This document shows positions 50,961-61,082 of a DNA stretch of 64,000 nt, in pieces. Under the pieces are notes generated by a model. It had not been told where the DNA came from, made no database searches, and worked only from the letters and a program-made list of their open reading frames with translations. Numbering within the stretch: position 1 is the stretch's first letter; every line of letters begins with the position of its first letter. Origin of the DNA: Cydia pomonella (Eukaryota; Arthropoda; Insecta; Lepidoptera; Tortricidae); the NCBI RefSeq assembly GCF_033807575.1, contig NC_084726.1, forward strand, positions 11,780,001 to 11,844,000. Direction: 5' to 3'. A program made the translations under genes and the position numbers.

Positions 50961-51230
50961 GGGCCAATTCGAAGAATGATTAAGACACGTTTAAGATTTC
51001 GAAAAGATCTTTAAACGATCGATAACTAAGCCACATGTCAAAATTGACGTTTATTTCGATTCCGCTGTGATCCCAATAAGATCTATCTACGATATTTCTA
51101 ACGTCAAAGTGATATTGGTTGCCCGAATCGAGCTGCTTCTGTCAATTATACGACATACAAACGATATTTAAATGAGAACTTATCTACACCAGAACTTATC
51201 GTTATCGTATCTCATTCTTCGAATCGGGCC
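50961..51230. mobile_element. MITE I copy 2
   Basis: Same structure as 34426-34692. Terminal GGGCCAATTCGAAGAATGA. Confidence 0.7.
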
Positions 51231-51289
51231 GTACGTCTCCATACGTCACTTGCTATCATGGGCATCGTCTGCTATATTATAAGAAGCTT

Positions 51290-51845
51290 TTTGGCAACAT
51301 TTTCATTTTTGTTACAAGCTTTTGTAGTTGACTGTACTTTTATTTCATTTCATTAATTTATTACAAAATATATATATAAGAATTACAGTCAACAAAAACC
51401 AAGTCTGTTATATACTAGGACAATTCATGATATAGAAATAATCCACAAAAAAATACAACTGTCATAAAAACTAAAATTAATAAAAGTAAAATGTTACAGC
51501 ATACATTATAAAAATTCATGCATTAGTTGTAAATCATTTTTAAAATAAAATAAATCCATGCAAAAACACAATATTATTTACGTGTAAATAAATTAAAAGT
51601 TTTTGACCAAATCCATCAACACTACAGGCAACTAATACTCACCGAGACAATTCTAAAAACCCTAAACACAATTAAGTTGCGTTGTTTCATCACAGAATTC
51701 CTATGGCCATCTCCTGTCTCATCAGATCAGCTCGATGGTACCATAATATTGCATTGTCACCCGACTCACATATGTATGCAAATTTTCAGCTCAATCGGAA
51801 ATCGGGAAGTGGGTCAAATTTAGCTTACAAGATTTGACCCACACT
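51290..51845. repeat. Repeat X copy 3 with a nested insertion
   Basis: 51290-51345 and 51621-51845 are contiguous in copy 1. The 275-bp insert 51346-51620 starts CATTTCATTAATTTATTAC, a minus-strand LINE-type tail. The right part extends further than in copy 2 (TCGGAAATCGGGAAGTGGGT, ACAAGATTTGACCCACA). Confidence 0.7.
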
Positions 51846-52401
51846 AACAAACTAATAGATCATTTTAATAAAAGCTTGAAAAAAAATTTGTATCCTAATA
51901 TAGTATACTTGTATATACTATATCTAATATGTATAATAACTACAATAGTCCAAACAGTCGGCAGCTTGGGCCGCAGGTGCCGACAATGCCAACGGCCGTA
52001 CACTTGGAGACAACCGCAGGAATACACTGGATAGTTTATGGGTCATACATAATTATTTTATAGTATGGTTATTGGTTAACCCGTTCGCGTATAGCAAAGC
52101 CAAACATAGCAAAGTTAAGTAAATCTAAAGCTAATTTTTACGCCACACCCTTACAGGCGGGATAGATTTTTTCAGTACTTAAGACTCAAATAAGAAAAAC
52201 GGGCTATGTACCGGAGTCGTTAACTTTTATAATATCGTCCACAGAAGTGATCTTTTTCTAAAATGTGTATGATCCTTACACCTCGAATGACAGCACTTTC
52301 AAGTCTCTTTTGGGTGGGTTTGATTAAAAAAAAATCAGAAATAATTATGTGTTTACTGTATTTTTATTACATACTTAAATGATAATTATGAAGAACAACG
52401 T
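51846..52401. other. Unassigned stretch
   Basis: No recognised gene; an AT-rich interval with a short GC-rich patch at 51960-52010. Confidence 0.4.
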
Positions 52402-52572
52402 ATGTGTCGCAAAAGGGAGCTGTTCGCAATACCTAAAACTAGAACCAATTATGCACATAATAATTATGTTAGGCGTGCTTGCAAGTTATTTAATAATAAT
52501 TCAAAACTGTCTGAAGTCGATATATTTAATTGCTCGATATATGATGTTAAGAAAGCATTCAAACAACAATAA
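52402..52572 (+). pseudogene. LINE ORF2 C-terminal relic
   Basis: A 56-codon frame reads MCRKRELFAIPKTRTNYAHN, then NYVRRACKLFNNNSKLSEVD and IFNCSIYDVKKAFKQQ before the stop at 52570. The pattern (R....F.IP..RTNY..N...R..CKLFN......DIF......K) is the C-terminal end of Jockey-type ORF2. The 3' UTR continues to 52906 and ends in an AAAT repeat preceded by AATAAAT. The relic lacks the enzyme domains. Confidence 0.75.
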
Positions 52573-52906
52573 TTAGGATATTCTCCCTGTGATGTGATTA
52601 TTGTATGTTTGATTGCAGCATACTTTTTTTATTATTATTATTACTTTATGGTACAGCGAATGCATTAAATAATTAAATTACTACTGATAAAGTAATTTTG
52701 CGACCTTGACTGTACCCGGATAAATACACTCAGTTACAACTCAGATCTGTTTGTTTAAAGTATTTATAAATGTAATTAGCTATTGTATCTTTAATTAAGG
52801 AAACTGTAGGTTTAATTTAATATTACCATATATTTCTGTTCAATTGTATATGTATGCAACCGTTTGTTTCTTAGTAAACAATAAATAAATAAATAAATAA
52901 ATAATT
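52573..52906 (+). repeat. 3' UTR and AAAT tail of the LINE relic
   Basis: An AT-rich UTR ends AAACAATAAATAAATAAATA at about 52878-52906. Confidence 0.65.
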
Positions 52907-53471
52907 ATCATTCATTTTACTTTAGAACAGTGTTTTAAAACAGTGCTCTTAGGCGGTTATTCTTAAGAATTGGTTCTTAAGTAGTTATAGACAGAACGAC
53001 CATTTGTTATTGTTCGTGTCATACACGATGACACGCAGAATTGTCAAATCTAACCATCAATGACATAACGATACGAGTCAAGGCACACGTCTTCGTGAAT
53101 GAGGCGATCTGTAACTTTAATCATTGTCGTCATTGGTTATTATTTCCTTCCAGTTAATGGTAATTGGGATAAAGTTTTCTTTCCGGGGATTCTTATCACC
53201 AAAATTTAATAAGCAGTGCTTTAGTTCTAATAAATGTATCAGGCAAGAAAGATATAAATATCAAATTGAATGAGATTTCTTATAAAATACACAGTTTTAA
53301 TAGATGATGCAACGGTTTATGTCTATAAGAATGCGTTTTGACTTTCATCACATCCAAAAGAGAAATGGTAAAATTACGATTTGGCACGATAAAACAGGAT
53401 ATTGAAGTGTGGAAGAAGAGAAGATAGACTTATTTCATGATATATTTTGTCTTCCAAGTATTTAACGTTAT
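52907..53471. other. Unassigned stretch
   Basis: No recognised feature. Confidence 0.4.
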
Positions 53472-53722
53472 TTAAATAAATATTATAGGGACATTCTTTC
53501 ACAAATTGACTGAGTCCCACGGTAAGCTCAAGAAAGCTTGTGTTGTGGGTACTCAGACAACGATATATGTAATATACAAATAATTACTTAAATACATAGA
53601 AAACATCCATGACTCAGGAAAATTATCTGTGCTCATCACACAAATACATGCCCTTATCGGGATTCGAGCCCAGGATTATCGGCTACATAGGCTGGGTCAC
53701 TACCCACTAAGCCAGACCAGTC
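53472..53722 (-). mobile_element. SINE-C, diverged copy
   Basis: ATTATAGGGACATTCTTTCA to GGGTCACTACCCACTAAGCC on the minus strand, with box B changed to GGGCTCGAATCC. More diverged than the other copies. Confidence 0.75.
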
Positions 53723-53796
53723 GACATTTAAATAGGCTAAAACAAGTAGGTACCTAATTATCATTTGTTTTGTAGAAAAATTGTAAATGCAACGGG

Positions 53797-54153
53797 ATAT
53801 TGTTGGGACGGGTGCTGGTATGGGACGCCACTTGTGTAGACACCCTAGCCCCGTCTCATCTCCACGGCACATCTGCTAAGGTCGGCGCGGCGGCAGAAGC
53901 AGCCGAAAATTTAAAAATGACCAAATATAGGGGTCTCGGCGCCGAATACAATTTCATACCTTTTGGCGTCGAGACCCTTGGCCCGTGGGGTCCAAGTGCC
54001 CTTAAGCTCTTTAAGGACCTTTCAAAAAGGTTAGCAGAGGTCACCGGCGACCGCAGAGCTGGCAGCTTCCTCGCTCAAAGAATTAGTCTTGCAATACAGC
54101 GAGGAAATGCTGCCAGTATCTACGGCACCATGCCGCAGGGGGATATTTTTTAG
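53797..54153 (+). pseudogene. Retroelement C-terminal module ('IQRGN'), best copy
   Basis: A 118-codon open frame: LGRVLVWDATCVDTLAPSHL, GTSAKVGAAAEAAENLKMTK, YRGLGAEYNFIPFGVETLGP, WGPSALKLFKDLSKRLAEVT, GDRRAGSFLAQRISLAIQRG and NAASIYGTMPQGDIF, stop 54151-54153. I recall this block following reverse transcriptase in proteins annotated from several invertebrate genomes, but I cannot name the family. The spacing WD.T (acidic), AE..K..KY and VETLG resembles a PD-(D/E)XK nuclease; that is a guess. The copy begins abruptly without a start codon, so it is 5'-truncated. A T-rich 3' UTR and CGAAATAAATGCAATT follow. Three poorer copies occur in the window. Confidence 0.6.
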
Positions 54154-54584
54154 TATTTTATTTTAAGTTTAGTATTATTTATTTTTAGATTTAGGTTTTA
54201 AGTTTTATAGTGTATTCTACAAATTGTATAGTCATGTTACTCGAAATAAATGCAATTAAGTGAGCACTTAAATTGTCCTACACTGTAATCGCCACCTGTC
54301 CCATTGGAAGTATATTCTTCGATAAAACGTCTTATTTCGTTCGACCACAGCTTTCAAAACCTATCGCTATGCACCACATACATTGCTGGTTCAATATGGA
54401 AATTACAAGGTTGGTTCCAGATAGGCTTATATATGAGAAGCAATGGATATGTTGTCATAGAACGAATGGTTAGCGGATGAGAATTTAAATACAAGGTGCG
54501 GTTTTTGACGATTCCTTGGTGGTAAAAAAACTTTAATGACCGCCTTATGGCGAAGTTCATATTCAATTAAACTTAATGGCGAAG
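54154..54584. other. 3' UTR of the IQRGN element, then unassigned
   Basis: 54154-54255 is an AT-rich UTR with AAATAAATGC. 54256-54584 has no recognisable gene. Confidence 0.4.
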
Positions 54585-54994
54585 GGTAATTTTTATGTGA
54601 TGGGGATGACATATTATAGGGCTAAATGTATCCTTTTGTGGGTTTTTTTCACCTCTTAATGGTAAATATTTTCTTAAAATAGATAGTAAAGATGGTGAAA
54701 AAACATGATTTCACAATATTAAGAAAATCTACTCTATATAAATAATTTAAATTTTATTATTGGCATTTTAAATGTAAGTAGGTGTATTGAAAATGCTTCC
54801 AAATTACTACTTGGAAGTGAAAAGTTCAAAATAAATAAAAAATGTTTTGAAATTCGACTCACACTTGACTGTAGATTTCTAATATATTTTCCTGTCATCT
54901 TTAGGTAAAGAATTATTTTGTATGTTTATTTCAAAATTTTAGACCTAGTAGTTTCTGAGATAAAGGTAATAAATGAATGGTAATTTTTTGCCTA
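54585..54994. repeat. Older repeat, left half, split by the CR1-like LINE
   Basis: AT-rich sequence ends GGTAATTTTTTGCCTA at 54994. After the LINE, at 60256, it resumes TTTTACCTATTTCCTTGAAT. The two halves read as one continuous sequence if the element is removed. I recall similar sequence as a common lepidopteran repeat. Confidence 0.5.
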
Positions 54995-55336
54995 ATTCAA
55001 TTCAATTCAAAATATTCTTTATTCAAATAGGCCTAGCAACAAGCACTTTTAAATCGTCAAATTTTACAAATATCATCTTAATCTAAATATCAGAGCAATT
55101 TATTGATGCAGTTATTATTGTTCTAAAAAAAACATTGAACTATTATAGATATGGTAAACTTAATAATAAGAATTTCACAAAAAGATCGTCAAACATCAAA
55201 ATTGTATAAAAATACTAGTCTAGAACCTTTCTAGAATAAAATCTAAATGTCAAAAAATACGGTATATATATACATTGAATTATCAATTTCATCATTAATA
55301 ACATAACAATAAATAATTCATTCTTTACAATCACAC

Positions 55337-58168
55337 TTAATCCCACGGTGTTTCATCATTCATGTAGTCTTGTGTGCTATAATAGGCTTTAGAGATAAGC
55401 TTACGTTTTACATAATTTTTAAATTTACTAACAGTCAATTCAGTTATAATATTAGGAAGTTTATTGTAAAATCTTACACAATTACCCATGAATGATTTCT
55501 TAGTTTTATGGAGCCTAGTGAAGGGCACTGCGAGCTTATGCTTATTTCTAGTATTAATATTATGTATTTCACAGTTTTTCTTAAAACTGGCAATGTTTTT
55601 ATGTACATACAGAATATTCTCATAAATATATTGACAGTGCACTGTCATTATGTTAATGTCCTTAAACTTATCTCTAAGTGTGTCTCTATGGTACATTTTA
55701 TATATTGCACGAATAGCCCTCTTCTGCAGAACAAAAATGGTATTTATCTCTGAAGCACTACCCCATAGTAAAATACCATATGACATAATGCTATGAAAGT
55801 AACTAAAGTAAACTAATCGAGCTGTTTTCACGTCTGTTAACTGACGGATCTTGCTCACTGCAAAAGCTGCAGAACTCAGTCTATTCGAGAGATTAGCAAT
55901 ATGGGGACCCCATTGTAGTTTAGAATCTAAAGTTATACCAAGAAAAACTGTGCTATCTACTAGTTCCAATTCCTCATCCTTGACAATGACACCTGTTTGC
56001 TCATTTCTTATGTGACTTGTAACAAACTTAATGCACTTAGTCTTTTTCTCATTTAACAATAAATTATTAACATTAAACCAATTTACTACTTTAGAAATAG
56101 CATTGTTTACATCACTGCAAGCTTGTTGCTGTCGTTTGACTTTGAAAATAAGTGAGGTATCGTCTGCAAACAATACTATGTCATGGTGGGTCTTTACAAG
56201 GTAAGGCAGGTCATTAATGTAGATAAGGAACAGGAACGGCCCCAATATTGATCTCTGCGGTACACCCATAGAGACCAATGACCCCGGTGATCGCTGTCCA
56301 CCCACATCAACCCTTTGTATTCTACCGTGTAAATAAGACTTTATTAAATTCAGTGCCGAGCCTCTTACTCCATAATAGTGCAGTTTCCTGATCAATGTTT
56401 CATGACAGACGCAATCGAAGGCCTTAGATAAGTCACAGAAGATACCTAAAGCATCCTGTGACTCCTCCCAGGCATCGAAGATCTGTTTAATTAGCTCAAC
56501 ACCAGCGTCGGTTGTTGAGCGACCCCGTGTAAAACCAAATTGTTTGTTGTGCATTTGATTATTAATGTTAAAATGTTTCAATAACTGACTCAAAACTATT
56601 TTTTCAAAAATTTTGCTGAATGTTGGTAACACTGATATCGGTCTAAAGTTAGTGGGGTCGGATGTGCTACCTGATTTAAATAAAGGAGTGACTTTACTAT
56701 GTTTCATTAGATCAGGAAACTCACCGCAGTCAACACTGTTATTAAATATAACTACCAGGTCAGGCGCTACAACTTCTATTAAGGATTTGACAGTATGAAC
56801 GGAGACTCCCCAAAGGTCACTAGTTTTTTTTACATTAATTGATTTAAACGCCTTTAATATATCTGAGGCACTCACATGTTCAAAATTAAGGTTTCTAGTA
56901 CATTCTGGGACATTCTCTTCTAACAGTGTAACGGCAGACGAGGGTGATGAATTTAAGTTCTTAGTTGTGGAAGCTGGTACCTCGGTGAAGAATTTTTCAA
57001 ATTCTGTTGCTACATCTAAACTGGAATCTACGATTTTGTCATCAATTTTTAGTTTAAGATCTTTCATCCTTTGCTTTGATCTACCAGTCTCCACATTAAT
57101 TACTTTCCACGTTGTTTTAATTATATCAGAGCTAGTTTTTATTGTTTGACTTAAATAATTACGCTTTGCGATATGGCAATCTATTTTAAACTTCTTCGAA
57201 TATTGTTTAACATATTCCTTAAATTCATCACTCGTATTGAACCGCCGTTCCTCATACAAGGCATACAATGCACGTCTTCGTTGATGTAACTCTGCAGTAG
57301 CCCACTCACTAAAAACTGATGCATCACTAACCATGACCGATTTTGTAGTAAATATCGCATTATAATTTTCCATAAAAGTGTGAAAGAATGAATTATACAT
57401 ATCATTAGGACTCATGTTGGAAGACAGAAAGGGTAGCGCCTGAATTAAACTTTGTTTCATTCGTTCCACGCGGTCAGAGGTTACTGGTACAAAAGTTATT
57501 TGTTTTCGCAAGGTATTTTTCCTTACAGCCTCAAACACCATTAATTGGCCTAAGTGGTCTGATTCTAACTTGCTGATTACATTTTTAGCGGTAGGAAAAA
57601 TATCAGTGAAAATATTATCTATACAGGTGGCACTAGTGGCAGTCACTCTAGTAGGCTCCATAAACATGTGGTTGAGATTACATGATTTGAAAAGATTCAA
57701 CAATCTACAACTTACTGTTGAATTTTCCAAAATATTTACATTATAGTCGCCGCATATAAGTAATTTCTTACTAGAAGGTGATATTTTAAGTAGGACGGAT
57801 TCCATTATGCTTTCAAATATTTCAAAATTACTTAAAGGCGGCCTATACACACAGACAACAATAAATTGCTCCAATTCTACTGCACTTAGTTCTATAGTCC
57901 GCTCAACAGACATGGATACAATGTCCTTACGTTCCTTAAATTTTAACTGACTATTTAATATAATTAATGACCCACCATGTATGGAACTAAGTCTGGTGAA
58001 CGAACTGCCCACCTGGTGATTATTAAATTGAGGCATTAATTCATTATTATTCAACCAATGTTCAGTAATACATAAAATATCAATATTATAATCATTAAAA
58101 AAAAGTTCAATCTGTAAATCTTTTCCTCTAATACATTGAATGTTTTGATGCACCAGGTGGATGTACAT
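55337..58168 (-). CDS. LINE ORF2: APE endonuclease plus reverse transcriptase (943 aa)
   Basis: APE (about residues 1-215): HQNIQCIRG, LCITEHWL with Glu36, VVCVYRPP, LLICGDYNVN, and LESDHLGQL near residue 205. Reverse transcriptase (about 480-720): NFRPISVLPTFSKIFEKIVL, QFGFTRGRSTTDAGVELI, motif A GIFCDLSKAFDCV with Asp579, motif B GVPQRSILGPFLFLIYIND, motif C VLFADDTSL (FADD at 667-670) and motif E VFLGITLDSKLQWGPH. The C-terminal blocks are YFHSIMSYGILLWG, LQKRAIRAIY and the NTRNKHKLAVPFTRLHKTKK region. In motif B the nearly invariant Gly of PQGS is Arg (codon AGA at 56252-56254), a probable GGA-to-AGA change that may cripple the enzyme. Its frame is open from 58252, overlapping the ORF1 end by 10 nt, although the first Met is at 58168. 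Confidence 0.92.
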   Translation of the reverse strand: MYIHLVHQNIQCIRGKDLQIELFFNDYNIDILCITEHWLNNNELMPQFNNHQVGSSFTRLSSIHGGSLIILNSQLKFKERKDIVSMSVERTIELSAVELEQFIVVCVYRPPLSNFEIFESIMESVLLKISPSSKKLLICGDYNVNILENSTVSCRLLNLFKSCNLNHMFMEPTRVTATSATCIDNIFTDIFPTAKNVISKLESDHLGQLMVFEAVRKNTLRKQITFVPVTSDRVERMKQSLIQALPFLSSNMSPNDMYNSFFHTFMENYNAIFTTKSVMVSDASVFSEWATAELHQRRRALYALYEERRFNTSDEFKEYVKQYSKKFKIDCHIAKRNYLSQTIKTSSDIIKTTWKVINVETGRSKQRMKDLKLKIDDKIVDSSLDVATEFEKFFTEVPASTTKNLNSSPSSAVTLLEENVPECTRNLNFEHVSASDILKAFKSINVKKTSDLWGVSVHTVKSLIEVVAPDLVVIFNNSVDCGEFPDLMKHSKVTPLFKSGSTSDPTNFRPISVLPTFSKIFEKIVLSQLLKHFNINNQMHNKQFGFTRGRSTTDAGVELIKQIFDAWEESQDALGIFCDLSKAFDCVCHETLIRKLHYYGVRGSALNLIKSYLHGRIQRVDVGGQRSPGSLVSMGVPQRSILGPFLFLIYINDLPYLVKTHHDIVLFADDTSLIFKVKRQQQACSDVNNAISKVVNWFNVNNLLLNEKKTKCIKFVTSHIRNEQTGVIVKDEELELVDSTVFLGITLDSKLQWGPHIANLSNRLSSAAFAVSKIRQLTDVKTARLVYFSYFHSIMSYGILLWGSASEINTIFVLQKRAIRAIYKMYHRDTLRDKFKDINIMTVHCQYIYENILYVHKNIASFKKNCEIHNINTRNKHKLAVPFTRLHKTKKSFMGNCVRFYNKLPNIITELTVSKFKNYVKRKLISKAYYSTQDYMNDETPWD

Positions 58169-58242
58169 TCCATGTTTGCAGTATTTTTCATCAGATTTAC
58201 TAAAAGCTAAATTGCCAGAGACAGATTCTTTTGTCTTAAGAG

Positions 58243-59823
58243 CTAATTTAAATTATTGGTTATGACTGGAACCAAAACCAAGTTCATACCGGTCTGCTCA
58301 ATAGAAGCAGGATAAACTGCCAAATTTTTGGCAGAAATGTCAAACAAATATGATAGCGACAAAGCTATTTGTCTTTTATAATAATTTGAAAGGTATAACT
58401 TACCTTTAGTCCAAAAAACCATAGGCATATGGTATTTGCTAACAAATTTGTTAGTGTCAATTATACTAAACTTATCACTATATGTACAAAGATTATATAA
58501 AAATATATTTAACTTACACCTAGTGTTATTTTCTGCCTCTGACATTTGATCACAATAGGGGAATGTGAAAATAATAATTTCATTTACTATAAGTGTCTTT
58601 AATTGTTCAAAGAATTTTATTAAATTATTTTTATTCACATTACCCCTATTCCCCATAAGAATAAGCAGTGTTGTCTTTGAATTAATAGTACTATCATTTA
58701 AAATTCGTTTTGAGAGATTTTCAAGGCTACTATGAGGCAGACAATTGTTGATTGTACTAAGTCCCTTTAAGTAATAGTTTAAAAATGTGCTCATATTGCT
58801 TCCAATTTCATCACAGTACATAATGACATTAGGTTCAGGTGTGCTTTGTTGTGTAGTGTGGAAGGAGCTATTATCATTTTGTTGTGATGGAGTCAAACTG
58901 TCACACAGGTTCGGCTCGAGTGCTCCACTCGACGAATGACCATTCATTTGCATACAAGCACATGACTGGCCATTGGTCAGAGACTCAACCCGCTCTGAAT
59001 TTTGCCTAATTTGGGATATTAAATCATCCATGGCTAAAGAATATTCATTGATAACTTTTTTTGAACTCTCATTTATTGCATCTAAGGATTTAATTGAATC
59101 CTCCAAACTCTGAACTTTTAATTTTAATGTCTGTGTGTCAGTTTCATATTGTAATTTACTATGTTCTAACTGAGCAGAGTATAAATCTAACTCATCCACT
59201 AAGCTTACATTAACTTTACAAAATCTCAATTTTTTAAAAAACAATTTATTTATTTTTGACAACTTTTGTTTTTTTTTAATAAGTCTATTTAATTTAATAT
59301 ATTTCTTTAGTTTGTTTCCGCTGCAACTTACTAACCTTGGTGTGGTGGTATCATTGGCTAAATCTGTAGTGGCCACAGGGTTTTCAATTGGTGCGGTAAC
59401 CAACTGAGAGTCGGGCCGAACCAGTTCTTCGAATAAGGTCTGAGTGTGTGCTGCTGCTACATTGTTTTGGGCCTCCTGTAGCTCGTAGATTTGTTCGTGG
59501 GCGTCGTGCAGTGCTCTCTCCAATGAGTTGATGTCCTTCAGGGCCTGCTCATAGGCAGCACTACACTCAGTGAACCTGTCAACCGTCTCCTGAAGCTGGG
59601 CCCGCTCTGAATTTACATTATTATAGTCAGTTTCTAAAGAACACAGTTGCTTTTTCAGCTTATCATTGCTATTAAGTACTAATAATAGCTCCTTCTCACT
59701 GTCTTCTCTTTCACTAAGCAATTGAGCACAAGATTCCTTGGATTTTTTCAATTCCAGCAAGGTAAGTTGGAGTTTATCAGTCTCCTGCTGGCGAGCCGCT
59801 ACGGCTGCTCTGCGGGTTAGCAT
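58243..59823 (-). CDS. LINE ORF1: coiled coil plus degenerate SGNH-like domain (526 aa)
   Basis: Residues about 8-125 are rich in heptad-like L/E/K/Q (LQLTLLELKKSKESCAQLL, LETDYNNVNSERAQLQETVD), a coiled coil for trimerisation as in other LINE ORF1 proteins. About 180-205 is Lys-rich (KLKKYIKLNRLIKKKQKL), a likely RNA-binding stretch. A second short coiled coil covers about 215-275. From residue 330 to the end a folded domain shows VIMYCDEIGSNM (335-344 region), TTLLILMGNRGNVN (M390) and VFWTKGKLYLSNYYKRQIAL (W471). The order matches blocks I, III and V of SGNH/GDSL-type esterases known from CR1 ORF1 proteins, but the GDS serine and the DxxH residues are replaced, so it would be inactive as an esterase. 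Role: ribonucleoprotein formation with the LINE RNA. Confidence 0.8.
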   Translation of the reverse strand: MLTRRAAVAARQQETDKLQLTLLELKKSKESCAQLLSEREDSEKELLLVLNSNDKLKKQLCSLETDYNNVNSERAQLQETVDRFTECSAAYEQALKDINSLERALHDAHEQIYELQEAQNNVAAAHTQTLFEELVRPDSQLVTAPIENPVATTDLANDTTTPRLVSCSGNKLKKYIKLNRLIKKKQKLSKINKLFFKKLRFCKVNVSLVDELDLYSAQLEHSKLQYETDTQTLKLKVQSLEDSIKSLDAINESSKKVINEYSLAMDDLISQIRQNSERVESLTNGQSCACMQMNGHSSSGALEPNLCDSLTPSQQNDNSSFHTTQQSTPEPNVIMYCDEIGSNMSTFLNYYLKGLSTINNCLPHSSLENLSKRILNDSTINSKTTLLILMGNRGNVNKNNLIKFFEQLKTLIVNEIIIFTFPYCDQMSEAENNTRCKLNIFLYNLCTYSDKFSIIDTNKFVSKYHMPMVFWTKGKLYLSNYYKRQIALSLSYLFDISAKNLAVYPASIEQTGMNLVLVPVITNNLN

Positions 59824-60241
59824 TGTAGATGTTTTTTTTTATTATATTAAACCGAAAAAAAACAAGGATTCGCTTACTCAAGCCAAGTGATATTTAGGTA
59901 CGTACTTACATGAAATAGTGACGATTGACTATGTCTACACTGTGTTCTAACCCTGTGCAATGATTTACGCTTTATTATACGCACACTTAGTAATTACTAG
60001 TGATAAAAACAACCAGAAAGGATTTTAAGGCGAACACAGATTTCAAATGTATAACCTATAACGGCTACAAATTTGAGATATTACAAGACACGTAAACGTC
60101 ACTAAAGCACTTCACTTATTATGTATACATAAAACTTAATGTTAAAACTATTTAATACACACTTAAACAGCTTAATATTACATGAAATATCATTAAAATT
60201 AAAATAATTACAAGGGACCTAGCAAAATCAGCTGCTTATCG
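59824..60241 (-). promoter_or_regulatory. 5' UTR/internal promoter region of the CR1-like LINE
   Basis: On the minus strand it starts about CGATAAGCAGCTGATTTTGC (60241 leftward) and runs to the ORF1 ATG at 59823. The 5' limit is inferred from a T-run and the start of the flanking repeat. Promoter function is inferred from the LINE class. Confidence 0.45.
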
Positions 60242-60255
60242 TTTTTTTTTTTTTT

Positions 60256-60434
60256 TTTTTACCTATTTCCTTGAATAACTTCTTAACTATTTTTCCAAGA
60301 AAAAAAAATTAGATTCTCACATGAGCCCTTTCATTTGATATATAACACAAAATAGTTTGCAAAACTTCATTTTTAATTTTCTCATTTAACCCCTAAAAGT
60401 GGACCTAAAAGTATGTTTAAAATGTACTCGTATT
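60256..60434. repeat. Older repeat, right half
   Basis: Continues the repeat cut at 54994 (CTTGAATAACTTCTTAACTA, TGAGCCCTTTCATTTGATAT). Ends where the LINE tail begins near 60435. Confidence 0.5.
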
Positions 60435-60576
60435 TATTGAAATTGAAATATTTATTTCGAACTTGACGTCCATAGGATTAGGTAACAATGACTTGTGTAT
60501 CTAGAGTTAGTATTACAGTTAATTAGACAAAACAACCAATTGGACAAAACAAACAAAACAAAACATTACATAACAA

Positions 60577-61068
60577 TTATAAGTTTCGCGGCGGCACAGC
60601 AACAGGTGAGTGTAGCTGCACGTACCGCTTGATTAGGGGCGAGTCCCAACGCTGCGCCAGCGTACTTAGGATGCTGTTCGTGCTGCTTCGGCTACGAGTG
60701 AGGAGTGACGCGCATCGCTTCCTCATGATGGCGAAAAAACAGTCTGTTCGTGCCTCAGCAAACATCGCTGAGGCATTACAATACCGCGGCAACCTGAACA
60801 GCATCCTAAATGCATCATTATATTGGACACGCAGAGCGCTATACGCCCGCTGCGTAAAGTTGGCCCACAGACCGCACGTGTAGAAAGTTTGACAAAAAGC
60901 TTTGAACAATATTAATTTTACTTCTTTACTAACACGTGCAAACCTGCGGGACAACATGTTACAGCGGACACACAGCGCCCGGCGCTCCCGCTCGATGTCC
61001 TCGATGTCAGACAGTGTGTCCGTGACCCAGTGGCCCAGGTACTTAAATTTGTCCACTCTTTTTAACAT
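60577..61068 (-). pseudogene. LINE ORF2 C-terminal relic, same family as 9918-11181
   Basis: The frame reads VDKFKYLGHWVTDTLSDIED (RT motif E), IERERRALCVRCNMLSRRFA, LFKAFCQTFYTCGLWANFTQ, RAYSALRVQYNDAFRMLFRL and FAEARTDCFFAIMRKRCASL. The pairwise match with the 9918 relic is close: KYLGHWVTASLKDDIDVERE, FKAYCQSFYTCSLWINFTQK, YSALRVQYNNAFRML. It lacks RT motifs A-C. The Met is simply in-frame; 5' truncation is near 61070. The 3' end on the left is TTTCAATTTCAATAAAT-like with AATA repeats near 60435. Confidence 0.85.
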
Positions 61069-61082
61069 TTATTGACGTTACA

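Larger units (their letters stand above)
54995..60241 (-). mobile_element. CR1/Daphne-like LINE, nearly full length (5.2 kb)
   Basis: On the minus strand: a 5' UTR of about 420 bp (60241-59824), ORF1, a 74-nt gap, ORF2, a 340-bp 3' UTR with AATAAAGAATATTTT, and a GAATT-repeat tail at 54995-55013. TTTTTTGCCTA (left) and TTTTTTACCTA (right) flank it, a plausible 11-bp target-site duplication with one mismatch. Both ORFs are open. One non-consensus residue in the RT (R639) may disable it. Confidence 0.85.
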
